From Mycolicibacterium sp. TUM20985 (GTDB lineage: Bacteria; Actinomycetota; Actinomycetes; Mycobacteriales; Mycobacteriaceae): a stretch of DNA of 64,000 bases. The translations under genes and the position numbers were made by a program. The stretch covers positions 4,092,001 to 4,156,000 of the forward strand of contig NZ_AP027291.1 of NCBI RefSeq assembly GCF_030295745.1, read 5' to 3'. Shown piece after piece: positions 41,709 through 48,925 of this stretch. Positions within the stretch are counted from its first letter, which is position 1; every line of letters starts with the position of its first letter. The notes beneath the pieces were generated by a model, which saw only the letters and a program-made list of their open reading frames with translations, made no database searches and had not been told where the DNA came from.

Positions 41709-43421
41709 TCAAGCCTCGGGCGCACTGACGGCGATCGTATAGATCCGCGCGTCCCACCCGGCCAACTGCAGGGACGCCGCCCCCCGTCTGACCAGCGTCT
41801 CGAGGTTGCCGAGCAGCAGTTCTGCGTCGACCCATTCCGGGCCGAGGTCGACGGATCTGGGGTCGCGCCCACAGTTGGCGATGACGAGGAGCTTTCGATC
41901 TGGTGTGGTTCGGGTGTAAGCCCAGAGCTGCGGATCATCCGCGAACATCGGCGTGTAGTCACCGTCGGCCAGTATCGGCAACGCGTGGCGAAGACGAATC
42001 AGGGCTCGGTAATGCGCGAACACCGAATCCGCCGCCTGCGTTTGCGTGAGGGCGTTCACGTAGGTGTAGTTCGGGTTGACCGATAGCCATGGATCACCTG
42101 TCGTGAATCCCGCGTTCGGTCCGTCATCCCATTGCATGGGAGTGCGCGCGTTATCGCGGCTCATCGTGGCCAGGCCGGCGAGCGCGGACGTCTCGTCGCC
42201 GCCCACTTCGAGCACCCTGTTGAAGTAGTTGACTGCCTCGAGGTCCTCGTGGTCCTCGAGAGTCCTAAATGGGTAGTTCGTCATTCCGAGCTCTTCGCCC
42301 TGATAGACGAACGGCGTACCGCGCATGCCGTGAAGGATCGTCGCGAGCGCCTTCGCCGAGGCCACCCGGTAACCCGGATCGTCGTCGCCGAACCGAGATA
42401 CCACGCGAGGCTGGTCGTGGTTGTTCCAATACAGGCTGTTCCACCCGACTTCGGCCAGCGCCGCCTGCCACCGATCCAATCCCCGCTTCAAGAGGACCAG
42501 GTCCAGACCGCGGTAATCGAACTTGTTCGTCGGGCTCTGATCGACGGACATGTGCTCGAACTGGAAGACCATGTTCAGCTCGCCCCGGCGGGGGTCGGTA
42601 TAAGAACGCGCCTCTTCGGTTGTGACGCCTGGCATTTCGCCGATGGTGAGGAACTCGCCGTCCCGGCCACCGAAGACCTCGCGAGTCATCTCGGCGAGGT
42701 AGTCGTGGACGGGCGGTTGGTCGACGAAGCCGTCGAAGGCGATGACGAAACGGCGCCCCGGGATGGCCGGCGCATCAGGCAGCCCAGGGGCCTTCGAGAT
42801 GAAGTTGCTGACGTCCAGCCGGAAGCCGTCCACCCCCCGCACGAGCCACCAAGCCATGATGTCGTGCAAGGCCTTTCGTACGTGCGGATTGTCCCAGTTC
42901 AGGTCCGGTTGCTTGCGGTCGAACAGATGCAGGTAGTACTGGCCGGTGGCCGGATCCCACTCCCACGCCGATCCGGAGAAGAACGAGCCCCAGTTGTTGG
43001 GTTCGGCATCGTGGCGGGCATCTCGCCAGATGTACCAATCTCGCTTCGGGTTGACGCGAGAGGCGCGCGACTCGACGAACCACGGGTGTTCATCGGAGGT
43101 GTGGTTGATGACGAGATCCATCACGAGCTTCATCCCGCGTTCGTGGATCTCGTCGAGCAGCAGGTCGAAGTCCGCCAGCGTGCCAAACAGCGGGTCGATG
43201 TCGCAGTAGTCGCTGACGTCGTAGCCGTTGTCGACCTGCGGCGAACGGTAGATCGGCGACAACCAGATGACATCGACGCCAAGCCGCTGCAGATAGTCGA
43301 GTCGCCCGGTGATGCCGGCGAGATCACCGACGCCGTCACCGTCGGAGTCGGCGAAACTGCGTGGGTAGATCTGATAGACGACGGCCGACTTCCACCACAC
43401 CGCGTGACGTCGCGCCATCAT
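41709..43421 (-). CDS. GH13 alpha-glucosidase / oligo-1,6-glucosidase-like
   Basis: A 570-residue (beta/alpha)8 GH13 enzyme. Conserved regions: LVMDLVINHTSDEHPWF (region I), GFRLDVSNFISKAPG (II, nucleophile Asp), EFLTIGEMPGV (III, acid/base Glu), YWNNHDQPRVVSRFG (IV). The QPDLNWDNP segment marks the oligo-1,6-glucosidase subfamily. It hydrolyses or transfers alpha-glucosyl groups. It overlaps the GT4 gene upstream by 4 bases (ATGA). It could build or trim an alpha-glucan or disaccharide precursor. Confidence 0.93.
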   Translation of the reverse strand: MMARRHAVWWKSAVVYQIYPRSFADSDGDGVGDLAGITGRLDYLQRLGVDVIWLSPIYRSPQVDNGYDVSDYCDIDPLFGTLADFDLLLDEIHERGMKLVMDLVINHTSDEHPWFVESRASRVNPKRDWYIWRDARHDAEPNNWGSFFSGSAWEWDPATGQYYLHLFDRKQPDLNWDNPHVRKALHDIMAWWLVRGVDGFRLDVSNFISKAPGLPDAPAIPGRRFVIAFDGFVDQPPVHDYLAEMTREVFGGRDGEFLTIGEMPGVTTEEARSYTDPRRGELNMVFQFEHMSVDQSPTNKFDYRGLDLVLLKRGLDRWQAALAEVGWNSLYWNNHDQPRVVSRFGDDDPGYRVASAKALATILHGMRGTPFVYQGEELGMTNYPFRTLEDHEDLEAVNYFNRVLEVGGDETSALAGLATMSRDNARTPMQWDDGPNAGFTTGDPWLSVNPNYTYVNALTQTQAADSVFAHYRALIRLRHALPILADGDYTPMFADDPQLWAYTRTTPDRKLLVIANCGRDPRSVDLGPEWVDAELLLGNLETLVRRGAASLQLAGWDARIYTIAVSAPEA

Positions 43422-44422
43422 CTGCGTTGGTCGAGGACGTCACGGTAGACGTTCGCGTACTCGTCGACCATGGTGTCGACGGAGAACCGCTCGGCAGCGC
43501 ATGTGGCGATCCCGTGCCGGTCGAGCTGACTCGCGGAAGCGACTGCGGCGACGGCTGATTCGAGGTCGCCGACCAGATAGCCCGTGACGCCGTCCTCGAT
43601 GAGTTCTCCCATGGACCCTCGGTCATACGCGATGACCGGTGTGCCGCAGGCCATGGCCTCCACCACGCTGTAGCCGAACGGCTCGTCGAAGTCGATCAGG
43701 TGCAGCAGTGCGTGCGCTCCTCCGAGTACCTCGGGGCGTGTCGAGGCATCGACCGGACCGAGGTAGCGCACCCACACATCGTCGATGTGTGGCGCCACCT
43801 CGGTGCGAAAATAGTTCTCGTCCTGAATGATTCCCGCGATGTCGAGTCGGCGACCGCATCGGCGGGCGACCTCGATCGCGTGCGCAGTGCCCTTGTCGGG
43901 GTGGATCCGTCCGAAGAACAGCAGATGCTCACCGGGGCTCGGGTGGACCGCGAACGTGGTGAGGTCGATGCCGTGGTGAATGGTGGCGGCGTAGCTCAGC
44001 TTTGGGTGCCGGTCGGCGTCGCTGATCGACACGTACGCCGTGGTGCTGTCGTAACGCTCGTACACCGGAAGGATGCGACTCGACGAGAACCCGTGGATCG
44101 TGGTGACCACCGGAGTCGAGACGAGATCACTGTAGGTGAGCGGTAGGAAGTCGAATCCGTTGTGAATGACGTCGAATTCGTCGGCACGCTCGAACACCGA
44201 GGAGATGTGCAGACACTCCGCCACCTTGGCGTCGATCGTGACATCCTCAGACCAGCCGCAGGGCGCGGTGGCGTGCAGGCTGGCAGTGGTGATCGAGTCC
44301 GCAGTGGCGAACAAGGTCACGTGATGCCCTGCGGCCACCAGTCCCTCGGTGAGCAACGAGGCGAACTGTTCCCACGGGCCATAATTACGAGGCGGCGTTC
44401 GCCACGCAATCGGCGCCAGCAC
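43418..44422 (-). CDS. Glycosyltransferase family 4
   Basis: A 334-residue GT4 enzyme from GTG 44422, which lies only four residues into the expected first strand (RVAVLAPIAWRTPP). A stop codon upstream leaves no ATG or GTG further 5', so the start may be a rare codon. N-terminal PPRNYGPWEQFASLLTEGLV, a donor domain LLFFGRIHPDKGTAHAIEVA and DEPFGYSVVEAMACGTPVIA with the conserved Glu residues. It is translationally coupled to the GH13 gene, so one enzyme may make the glycan that the other processes. Confidence 0.85.
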   Translation of the reverse strand: MLAPIAWRTPPRNYGPWEQFASLLTEGLVAAGHHVTLFATADSITTASLHATAPCGWSEDVTIDAKVAECLHISSVFERADEFDVIHNGFDFLPLTYSDLVSTPVVTTIHGFSSSRILPVYERYDSTTAYVSISDADRHPKLSYAATIHHGIDLTTFAVHPSPGEHLLFFGRIHPDKGTAHAIEVARRCGRRLDIAGIIQDENYFRTEVAPHIDDVWVRYLGPVDASTRPEVLGGAHALLHLIDFDEPFGYSVVEAMACGTPVIAYDRGSMGELIEDGVTGYLVGDLESAVAAVASASQLDRHGIATCAAERFSVDTMVDEYANVYRDVLDQRR

Positions 44423-44770
44423 GGCGACGCGGATCGGACCGGTGGCTACGTCTCGATGGGGAATGTGGATTCGCCAAGCCTACGCGGGTTCGACCGCTAC
44501 CTCGCGGGCCCGGCCGGTTGAATCGATCGCGTCGATTGGTCATACGTCGGACTCAAGGACGAGGGTGCCGACACCCTGGCCGTTCTCGCCGACGTCGTCG
44601 GGTTCGGCATGCGTGACGACGGTCACGGCCCGCCCCCCGAGGCGGTGCGATGGTCCACGCAGTTGGCAAGACTCCGCGGAGAGGTGACGGCGACCCAGGG
44701 GTGCAGGCGATCACCGATCTGTGGTGCGTGGAACCTGAGGCCGCATTCCACTTTTCGTGAACGCCGCCAT
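44423..44770. other. 348-base gap: possible coding remnant
   Basis: Between the GT4 start and the ANTAR gene, a plus-strand frame (about 44,539-44,700) reads like protein: YVGLKDEGADTLAVLADVVG, then FGMRDDGHGPPPEAVRWSTQ and LARLRGEVTA. It has no start and no family I recognise, and it merges into meaningless sequence. It may be the end of a deleted gene. The rest holds promoters for the GT4 gene. Confidence 0.35.
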
Positions 44771-45382
44771 CTACCGGATCCGGAGTCCGGATTCCGTACC
44801 GTCCTCATCCCTCGCGCTCAGCCTCGCGAGTATCCGCTGGGCGACGACGCGACGATCGGTGCGTGCGCGTGCGGCCTCTGCGTCGAGATGCCCCAGGGCT
44901 TGCTCCGGGCTGTAGCCGCGCCCGATGAGAACCCCGATCGCCTGGTTGACGAGGGTCGCCGCACGGAGCGGATTCCCCGACACCGCCCCGGTAGGGATGG
45001 CGAGGTGCTGGTCCATGGTGAAGTCGCTTGGCGGGCTCTTCGTCAGCCACGCTAGATCAGCGGCAAGATCGACGAACGCCCCGGGCACGCCGGCGTAGAG
45101 AGTCACGGTGACGGCAAGTCGACCTGTGCGCCCACCGACACCCGGAACGTCCACGTGCAGCGATGCCTGGGCATCCCCCGCGGTAACCCCGTCGGCGAGG
45201 ACGGTGAATGCAAGCGGGGGGTCACTTCCCGCCACGAGTACGCTCAATCCCAGGTAGCTGGTGACCGCAGCCGCGGCACTTAGGGTCAGCCAGCGCAGAC
45301 TGTTCGCGACGTCCGCGTCCGGATCATCAAGGGCCGCAGTGAGGATTTCGAGCTCGGCATCCAGGGCCGCAGTCTTCGACAT
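44771..45382 (-). CDS. ANTAR-domain RNA-binding regulator with degenerate sensor domain
   Basis: A 203-residue protein from ATG 45382. The N-terminal part resembles a GAF-like sensor (ANSLRWLTLSAAAAVTSYLG). The C-terminal ANTAR domain is NQAIGVLIGRGYSPEQALGH followed by LDAEAARARTDRRVVAQRIL. ANTAR domains bind paired hairpins in nascent mRNA and prevent termination. It lies next to another ANTAR protein, in the same orientation, and near a duplicated hairpin leader. Confidence 0.82.
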   Translation of the reverse strand: MSKTAALDAELEILTAALDDPDADVANSLRWLTLSAAAAVTSYLGLSVLVAGSDPPLAFTVLADGVTAGDAQASLHVDVPGVGGRTGRLAVTVTLYAGVPGAFVDLAADLAWLTKSPPSDFTMDQHLAIPTGAVSGNPLRAATLVNQAIGVLIGRGYSPEQALGHLDAEAARARTDRRVVAQRILARLSARDEDGTESGLRIR

Positions 45383-45577
45383 GAGGTACGTGCTCCGCTG
45401 GGCGCTCCCGAGCGCGGTCGAGCTTCCGAGGCCACACAGAGCGAGTCGCCCTGCACGGTGGGACGAGCCGGGACGTAGGTCAGGGCCTGCGTCGTTGTGC
45501 TCCCCGTGGATCAACCTACGCGCCCCCACGGCCCGATGGCAGCTCGGCCGTACTTCGACGTCGCTCGGCGGGGATGT

Positions 45578-46390
45578 TCAGGTCGGGTTGTGTCGCGCCG
45601 GAGCTCGACGCACGGCTTGGTCGACGATGCGTTGGGCGACCTCGGCCAGTTTGCGATGTTCGCTCTGGCTCATGGCCCGCAGTTCGTCGAAGGCATCCTC
45701 GGCGCTGCGCCCGGTACGGCCGCGGAGCAAGCCGATCGCTTGGTCGATTACCGGTCGCGTCGACAGCGCGTTCTGCAGTTGGGTCGCCAAAGCCATTGCT
45801 TGCGAAAGGATTTGAGCATTGTGTACCGCTACCGCCGCGGGTCTGGCGAAGAGTTCCCCGAGGTGTGCGGCGTGATCGTCGAAGACGTCCTTCGCACGGG
45901 CATACACGTTGATCCCGCCGATCACCTTGTCCGGCAGCATCAGCGGCAGCGACAAAGCACTGTGCACCCCCATCCTGCCCACGCGGGGACCGAACCGCGG
46001 CCACATCTTCTCCCCACCAAGGGAACCTGACCGCACCGTGCGGCGCTCCAGCGCTGCGGTGATGCACGGGCCCTCGTTGAGCGTGACGTACTGCACGCGG
46101 TCGATCTCGGCGACGAACGGCGCGCTGGCCGCGAGCTCTTCGACGATGTTGTCGGTCCTGTCGAGCCGCAACAACGTCACCCCGGCGCCGTCGGCACCCG
46201 GAATCGCACGCACCGCGAAGCCAGCGACTTCGCCGAGTAGTTCCGGCAACCCCAGGCTGCCCGCTACCAGACCTCCGAGCGCACCGATGCCGGCCTGAAG
46301 GTCGGCGGCGTCGGTGTCGAACTGCTCGGGAGTCATTGCTTCGGGTGCCGTGCGGGGCGCATCTTCGGTAGATCCCGTCATCGCCGCCAC
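45578..46390 (-). CDS. GAF-ANTAR regulator
   Basis: A 270-residue protein (an ATG at 46381 is an alternative start). The N-terminal GAF domain spans about residues 35-190 (LPELLGEVAGFAVRAIPGAD, YVTLNEGPCITAALERRTVR, ALSLPLMLPDKVIGGINVYA). The C-terminal ANTAR domain is STRPVIDQAIGLLRGRTGRS, then AEDAFDELRAMSQSEHRKLA. The GAF domain likely senses a small molecule or redox state and the ANTAR domain acts on RNA. Its neighbour upstream carries a related ANTAR domain. Confidence 0.88.
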   Translation of the reverse strand: MAAMTGSTEDAPRTAPEAMTPEQFDTDAADLQAGIGALGGLVAGSLGLPELLGEVAGFAVRAIPGADGAGVTLLRLDRTDNIVEELAASAPFVAEIDRVQYVTLNEGPCITAALERRTVRSGSLGGEKMWPRFGPRVGRMGVHSALSLPLMLPDKVIGGINVYARAKDVFDDHAAHLGELFARPAAVAVHNAQILSQAMALATQLQNALSTRPVIDQAIGLLRGRTGRSAEDAFDELRAMSQSEHRKLAEVAQRIVDQAVRRAPARHNPT

Positions 46391-46513
46391 CTGTGCTCAC
46401 CGTCCCGCCGAAGACCGGCGCCGTCCCAGGGACGCACCCGCCACCGGATCACCTTCATCCTAGGGGTATCGGGTGGGCGGTCCGTAGACGTGCGCCGATA
46501 TCACCATATCGAG

Positions 46514-46655
46514 AACGTTCCAACGGGTGTAGCGTCGCCGTCTGGCTGAGAAACTCAGCTAGTCCGGAAATGGGTTGCGCCGTCCGCCGCGGAATCCGAG
46601 GGGCATTGGCCCCGAATCCCGGCATTCCGGTGATCATCGGCACCTCTGGACCACC
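46514..46655 (+). promoter_or_regulatory. Leader copy 1: promoter-like block, covarying hairpin and small leader peptide
   Basis: The block begins with CAACGGGTGTAGCGTC, then a perfect hairpin GCTGAG-AAA-CTCAGC (46545-46559), then TAGTCCGGAAATGG. The ATG at about 46569 opens a short frame (MGCAVRRGIRGALA...). The downstream part ends at the STAS start (46656). A second copy with the same order is at 48,669-48,802. The hairpins differ by one compensating base pair. See the findings. Confidence 0.7.
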
Positions 46656-47178
46656 ATGACGACTTCCCCAACCCGCGTGCGCACCTCCGTCTGCAGCACC
46701 GGCAAGACGGCCGCCACGGCACCGATACCCGACTGCCGGCGACTGCTGCCTGGCGACGATTTCGCAGCTGGGCCTACGGAGCGCTCCGGAATCAGGAAGA
46801 CGAGTCGTCGATTGCGGTCGTCGATTGCCGTCGTCCGTGCCTACGGTGAGATCGACGCCTCCAGTGCGGACTCCGCGACTCGCTACGCGCTGAGGCAAAG
46901 TGAGGGCTGTCGAGGTGTCATCCTCGATCTACGCGGAGTGCAATTCTTCGCGACCGAGGGCTTCTCGTCGCTACTCCGCATCTCGGTGAACTGCGCTCGA
47001 CGCGGAGCGGTCTGGGCCGTCGTACCGGGCCCCTTCGCTTCCCGGGTACTTCAAAACTTGTGATCCGGAGAGCTCGTTACCTCGGGCAGACACCGTCATC
47101 GCTACATTGCGAACGTGCACGGATCAGCTGCGCCGCCGCCCGCAGCTCATCGCGTCCGTGACGGATCCTGGACGATGA
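46656..47178 (+). pseudogene. STAS-domain anti-sigma-factor antagonist, frameshifted
   Basis: From ATG 46656 an N-terminal unstructured part leads into a STAS domain: VVRAYGEIDASSADSATRYA, VILDLRGVQFFATEGFSSLL (phosphorylatable Ser region) and NCARRGAVWAVVPGPFASRV. The frame then hits a stop at 47061-47063. Skipping one A of the AAAA run (47053-47056) continues CDPESSLPRADTVIATLRTC and ends at 47176-47178, where the family normally ends. The 3' end overlaps the next start as ATGA. It is either a decayed gene or a sequence error; restored, it would regulate an alternative sigma factor. Confidence 0.75.
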
Positions 47179-47372
47179 CCCGGCCGAAGCCTGGGCCCTT
47201 CAACGCGACGAGGCGGCCACCCATGGTGCTCGCCAACCTAGCGGAGTGCGCCCACTTGAGTCCATGGGACGACCTCTCCATCGAACGCGGCGAGCTGACA
47301 CCGTCGTTGGAAGTCGAGCGCGCCGCGGTGGCCGAGCAGAACCAGCAGGTCCTCGATGCGCTCTCCGGCTGA
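47175..47372 (+). pseudogene. Short frame resembling the end of an acyl-CoA ligase
   Basis: A 65-residue frame starting ATG 47175 (overlapping the STAS stop). Its end (LSIERGELTPSLEVERAAVA, EQNQQVLDAL) resembles the very C-terminus of long-chain acyl-CoA ligases of the FadD15 type. The preceding 40 residues are not recognisable. I interpret it as a remnant. It could also be a small real protein. Confidence 0.4.
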
Positions 47373-47427
47373 TCGGCTGCCGCGACCGGACGCGCCGAAA
47401 GCACAAGTATCCATCGACTTCTGAAGA

Positions 47428-47443
47428 GGGGCCTTCGTGCCCC
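47428..47443. promoter_or_regulatory. DosR-like palindrome upstream of a universal stress protein
   Basis: GGGGCCTTCGTGCCCC has 5-bp perfect arms (GGGGC/GCCCC) and resembles the GGGACTTTNGGCCC-type DosR box. It lies 77 bases upstream of the stress-protein start. Only the position and symmetry support it. Confidence 0.45.
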
Positions 47444-47519
47444 GCTGGCCATTGCCCACAATCGATAGCGTCGTAGTCACCCAAGTCGCCCATGCACGGA
47501 TCTCGAAACCGGAGCACCA

Positions 47520-48155
47520 ATGAACCCAAAGCCTACGGCTCCAGTGGTCGTCGGTATCGACGGGTCCGCATCGGCGATACGCGCGGCCGAGTGGGCGGTC
47601 GACGAGGCCGTCAGCCGTGATTCAGCACTGCGCCTGATCCACGTCATCGAACCCGGATCCGAAGCCGTCCGTCTCGAAACCGAGTATGCCGAAACAGCTC
47701 TGCGGACAGCCCGCGCCGCGGTGGACGCGATCGAAAAGCGGTTGGCAGTAGAGACGATCATTCTGCGCGGACACATCGACAGCGTGCTCGTTGAAGAGTC
47801 ACGGCACGCGGAGATGATCTGCGTCGGGTCTTTTGGCCTCGGATACCCCACTGGGAAGCTACTCGGCTCTGTGGCCGCCTTCCTGGCGAAATCCGCGCAC
47901 TGCCCAGTCACCGTCGTCCGCACTCCGAACGTTCGCTGGCCCGACGGCAGATGGGATCGGCGAATCGCGGGGTGGCAGCGCCGCTATCCCGATGTAGACG
48001 TTGACTCCGTCGCCGTACGCACGAGCCTCGCCGAGACAGACCTGACCGTCCCCCTGGCGATCGCCGACACGACGTGTGGCGACGCAGCCAGGCGACTCGT
48101 TGGCCCGGGTCGAACCCTCGACAACTCATCCAGACGGGAGACCGCCGTCAGATGA
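47520..48155 (+). CDS. Universal stress protein (single Usp domain with atypical C-terminus)
   Basis: A 211-residue protein. The N-terminal Usp domain has PVVVGIDGSASAIRAAEWAV and ATP-binding ICVGSFGLGYPTGKLLGSVA, where the usual G-x2-G-x9-GS/T motif reads GSFGLGYPTGKLLGS. The second Usp domain found in most mycobacterial relatives is missing. Instead a shorter tail (GWQRRYPDVDVDSVAVRTSL and beyond) follows. It is typical of the dormancy (DosR) regulon. A possible DosR-like box lies upstream. Confidence 0.82.
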   Translation: MNPKPTAPVVVGIDGSASAIRAAEWAVDEAVSRDSALRLIHVIEPGSEAVRLETEYAETALRTARAAVDAIEKRLAVETIILRGHIDSVLVEESRHAEMICVGSFGLGYPTGKLLGSVAAFLAKSAHCPVTVVRTPNVRWPDGRWDRRIAGWQRRYPDVDVDSVAVRTSLAETDLTVPLAIADTTCGDAARRLVGPGRTLDNSSRRETAVR

Positions 48156-48268
48156 CGCGGCACGGTCATCGCCGCATGTCGGTGAGGTACACGACCACAT
48201 CGTCGTCCAGGCGTCGGTGCGCAGCGGTCAGTTAGCCCAATCACCACGATCATCGAGAGGACCGATCA

Positions 48269-48598
48269 ATGACGTCGAATCTGAGTAGTCATCATCGACT
48301 GACGATCGACAGCATCTTCACGCACCCGGCGGGGGCGAACGTCGAGTGGCAGCGAGTGCTCTCACTGCTCGAAAACATCGGTAGCGTAACCAAACAACAC
48401 AACGGGAAGTTCGCCGTGACGCTAGGACCGGAGACCGAAGTCTTCGAGGCCCCGCGAGGCAAGGACGTGAACCAGCAGTTGGTGGTCGATCTGCGCCGAA
48501 TGCTCACACAGGCAGGGTTCGCACCCAGCGGCGAAGCGCCGCTCACCGACACCCGTCAGCGTGACCATGGAGACGGGCAGTGGGGAGCACCCGACTAA
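48269..48598 (+). CDS. Small HicA-like protein of unknown function
   Basis: A 109-residue protein with a core similar to HicA-type dsRNA-binding toxins (SIFTHPAGANVEWQRVLSLL, then ENIGSVTKQHNGKFAVTLGP and LVVDLRRMLTQAGF). The catalytic His of HicA is not clearly placed (H in KQHNGK is the candidate). No HicB antitoxin is adjacent. I know related mycobacterial proteins near dormancy genes without a proven role. Confidence 0.65.
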   Translation: MTSNLSSHHRLTIDSIFTHPAGANVEWQRVLSLLENIGSVTKQHNGKFAVTLGPETEVFEAPRGKDVNQQLVVDLRRMLTQAGFAPSGEAPLTDTRQRDHGDGQWGAPD

Positions 48599-48668
48599 CA
48601 CCCGACCGGCCGCACCCTTCCTCAGGGGCATCTTCGCGGTGAACGATGACCGACGATCGGCGTCGGCA

Positions 48669-48802
48669 CGTCCACCGGGGTGTAGCGTCAGCGATGTTGA
48701 GACTCTCAACTAGTCCGGAATGAGGGCAGCCGTCCGCCGCCGCCCTCGCAGAGCATTCGCTCGCTACCGCACGCTTCGGTGACCACCCAGACCGGGATCA
48801 CC
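48669..48802 (+). promoter_or_regulatory. Leader copy 2: promoter-like block, covarying hairpin and small leader peptide
   Basis: CCACCGGGGTGTAGCGTC, then the hairpin GTTGAG-ACT-CTCAAC (48696-48710), then TAGTCCGGAATGAGG. The ATG at about 48720 opens a 20-residue frame (MRAAVRRRPRRAFARYRTLR, stop). Same order and spacing as copy 1 at 46,514. The hairpin carries a C-G to T-A exchange in the stem relative to copy 1. Confidence 0.7.
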
Positions 48803-48916
48803 ATGCTCACTCCAACGTCCGCACTCGCTCGCACCTACACCCGCGTCGAATCCAGTGCGGTCAACGCGACCATGGTGGCGATCGCGTGCGAACCCGTGGC
48901 AGCACCGGGGAACTGA
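48803..48916 (+). CDS. Very small frame behind leader copy 2
   Basis: ATG 48803 opens a 37-residue frame (MLTPTSALARTYTRVESSAV, then NATMVAIACEPVAAPGN). Its position corresponds to the STAS start behind leader copy 1 (MTTSPTRVRTSVCSTGK), and the first residues are loosely similar. It may be the stub of a deleted STAS gene. Real translation is uncertain. Confidence 0.3.
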   Translation: MLTPTSALARTYTRVESSAVNATMVAIACEPVAAPGN

Positions 48917-48925
48917 AGAGACGCC

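Noticed and set aside
42132..43448. Plus-strand open frame of 438 codons
   Set aside because: Antisense to the GH13 gene, which has all four catalytic regions.
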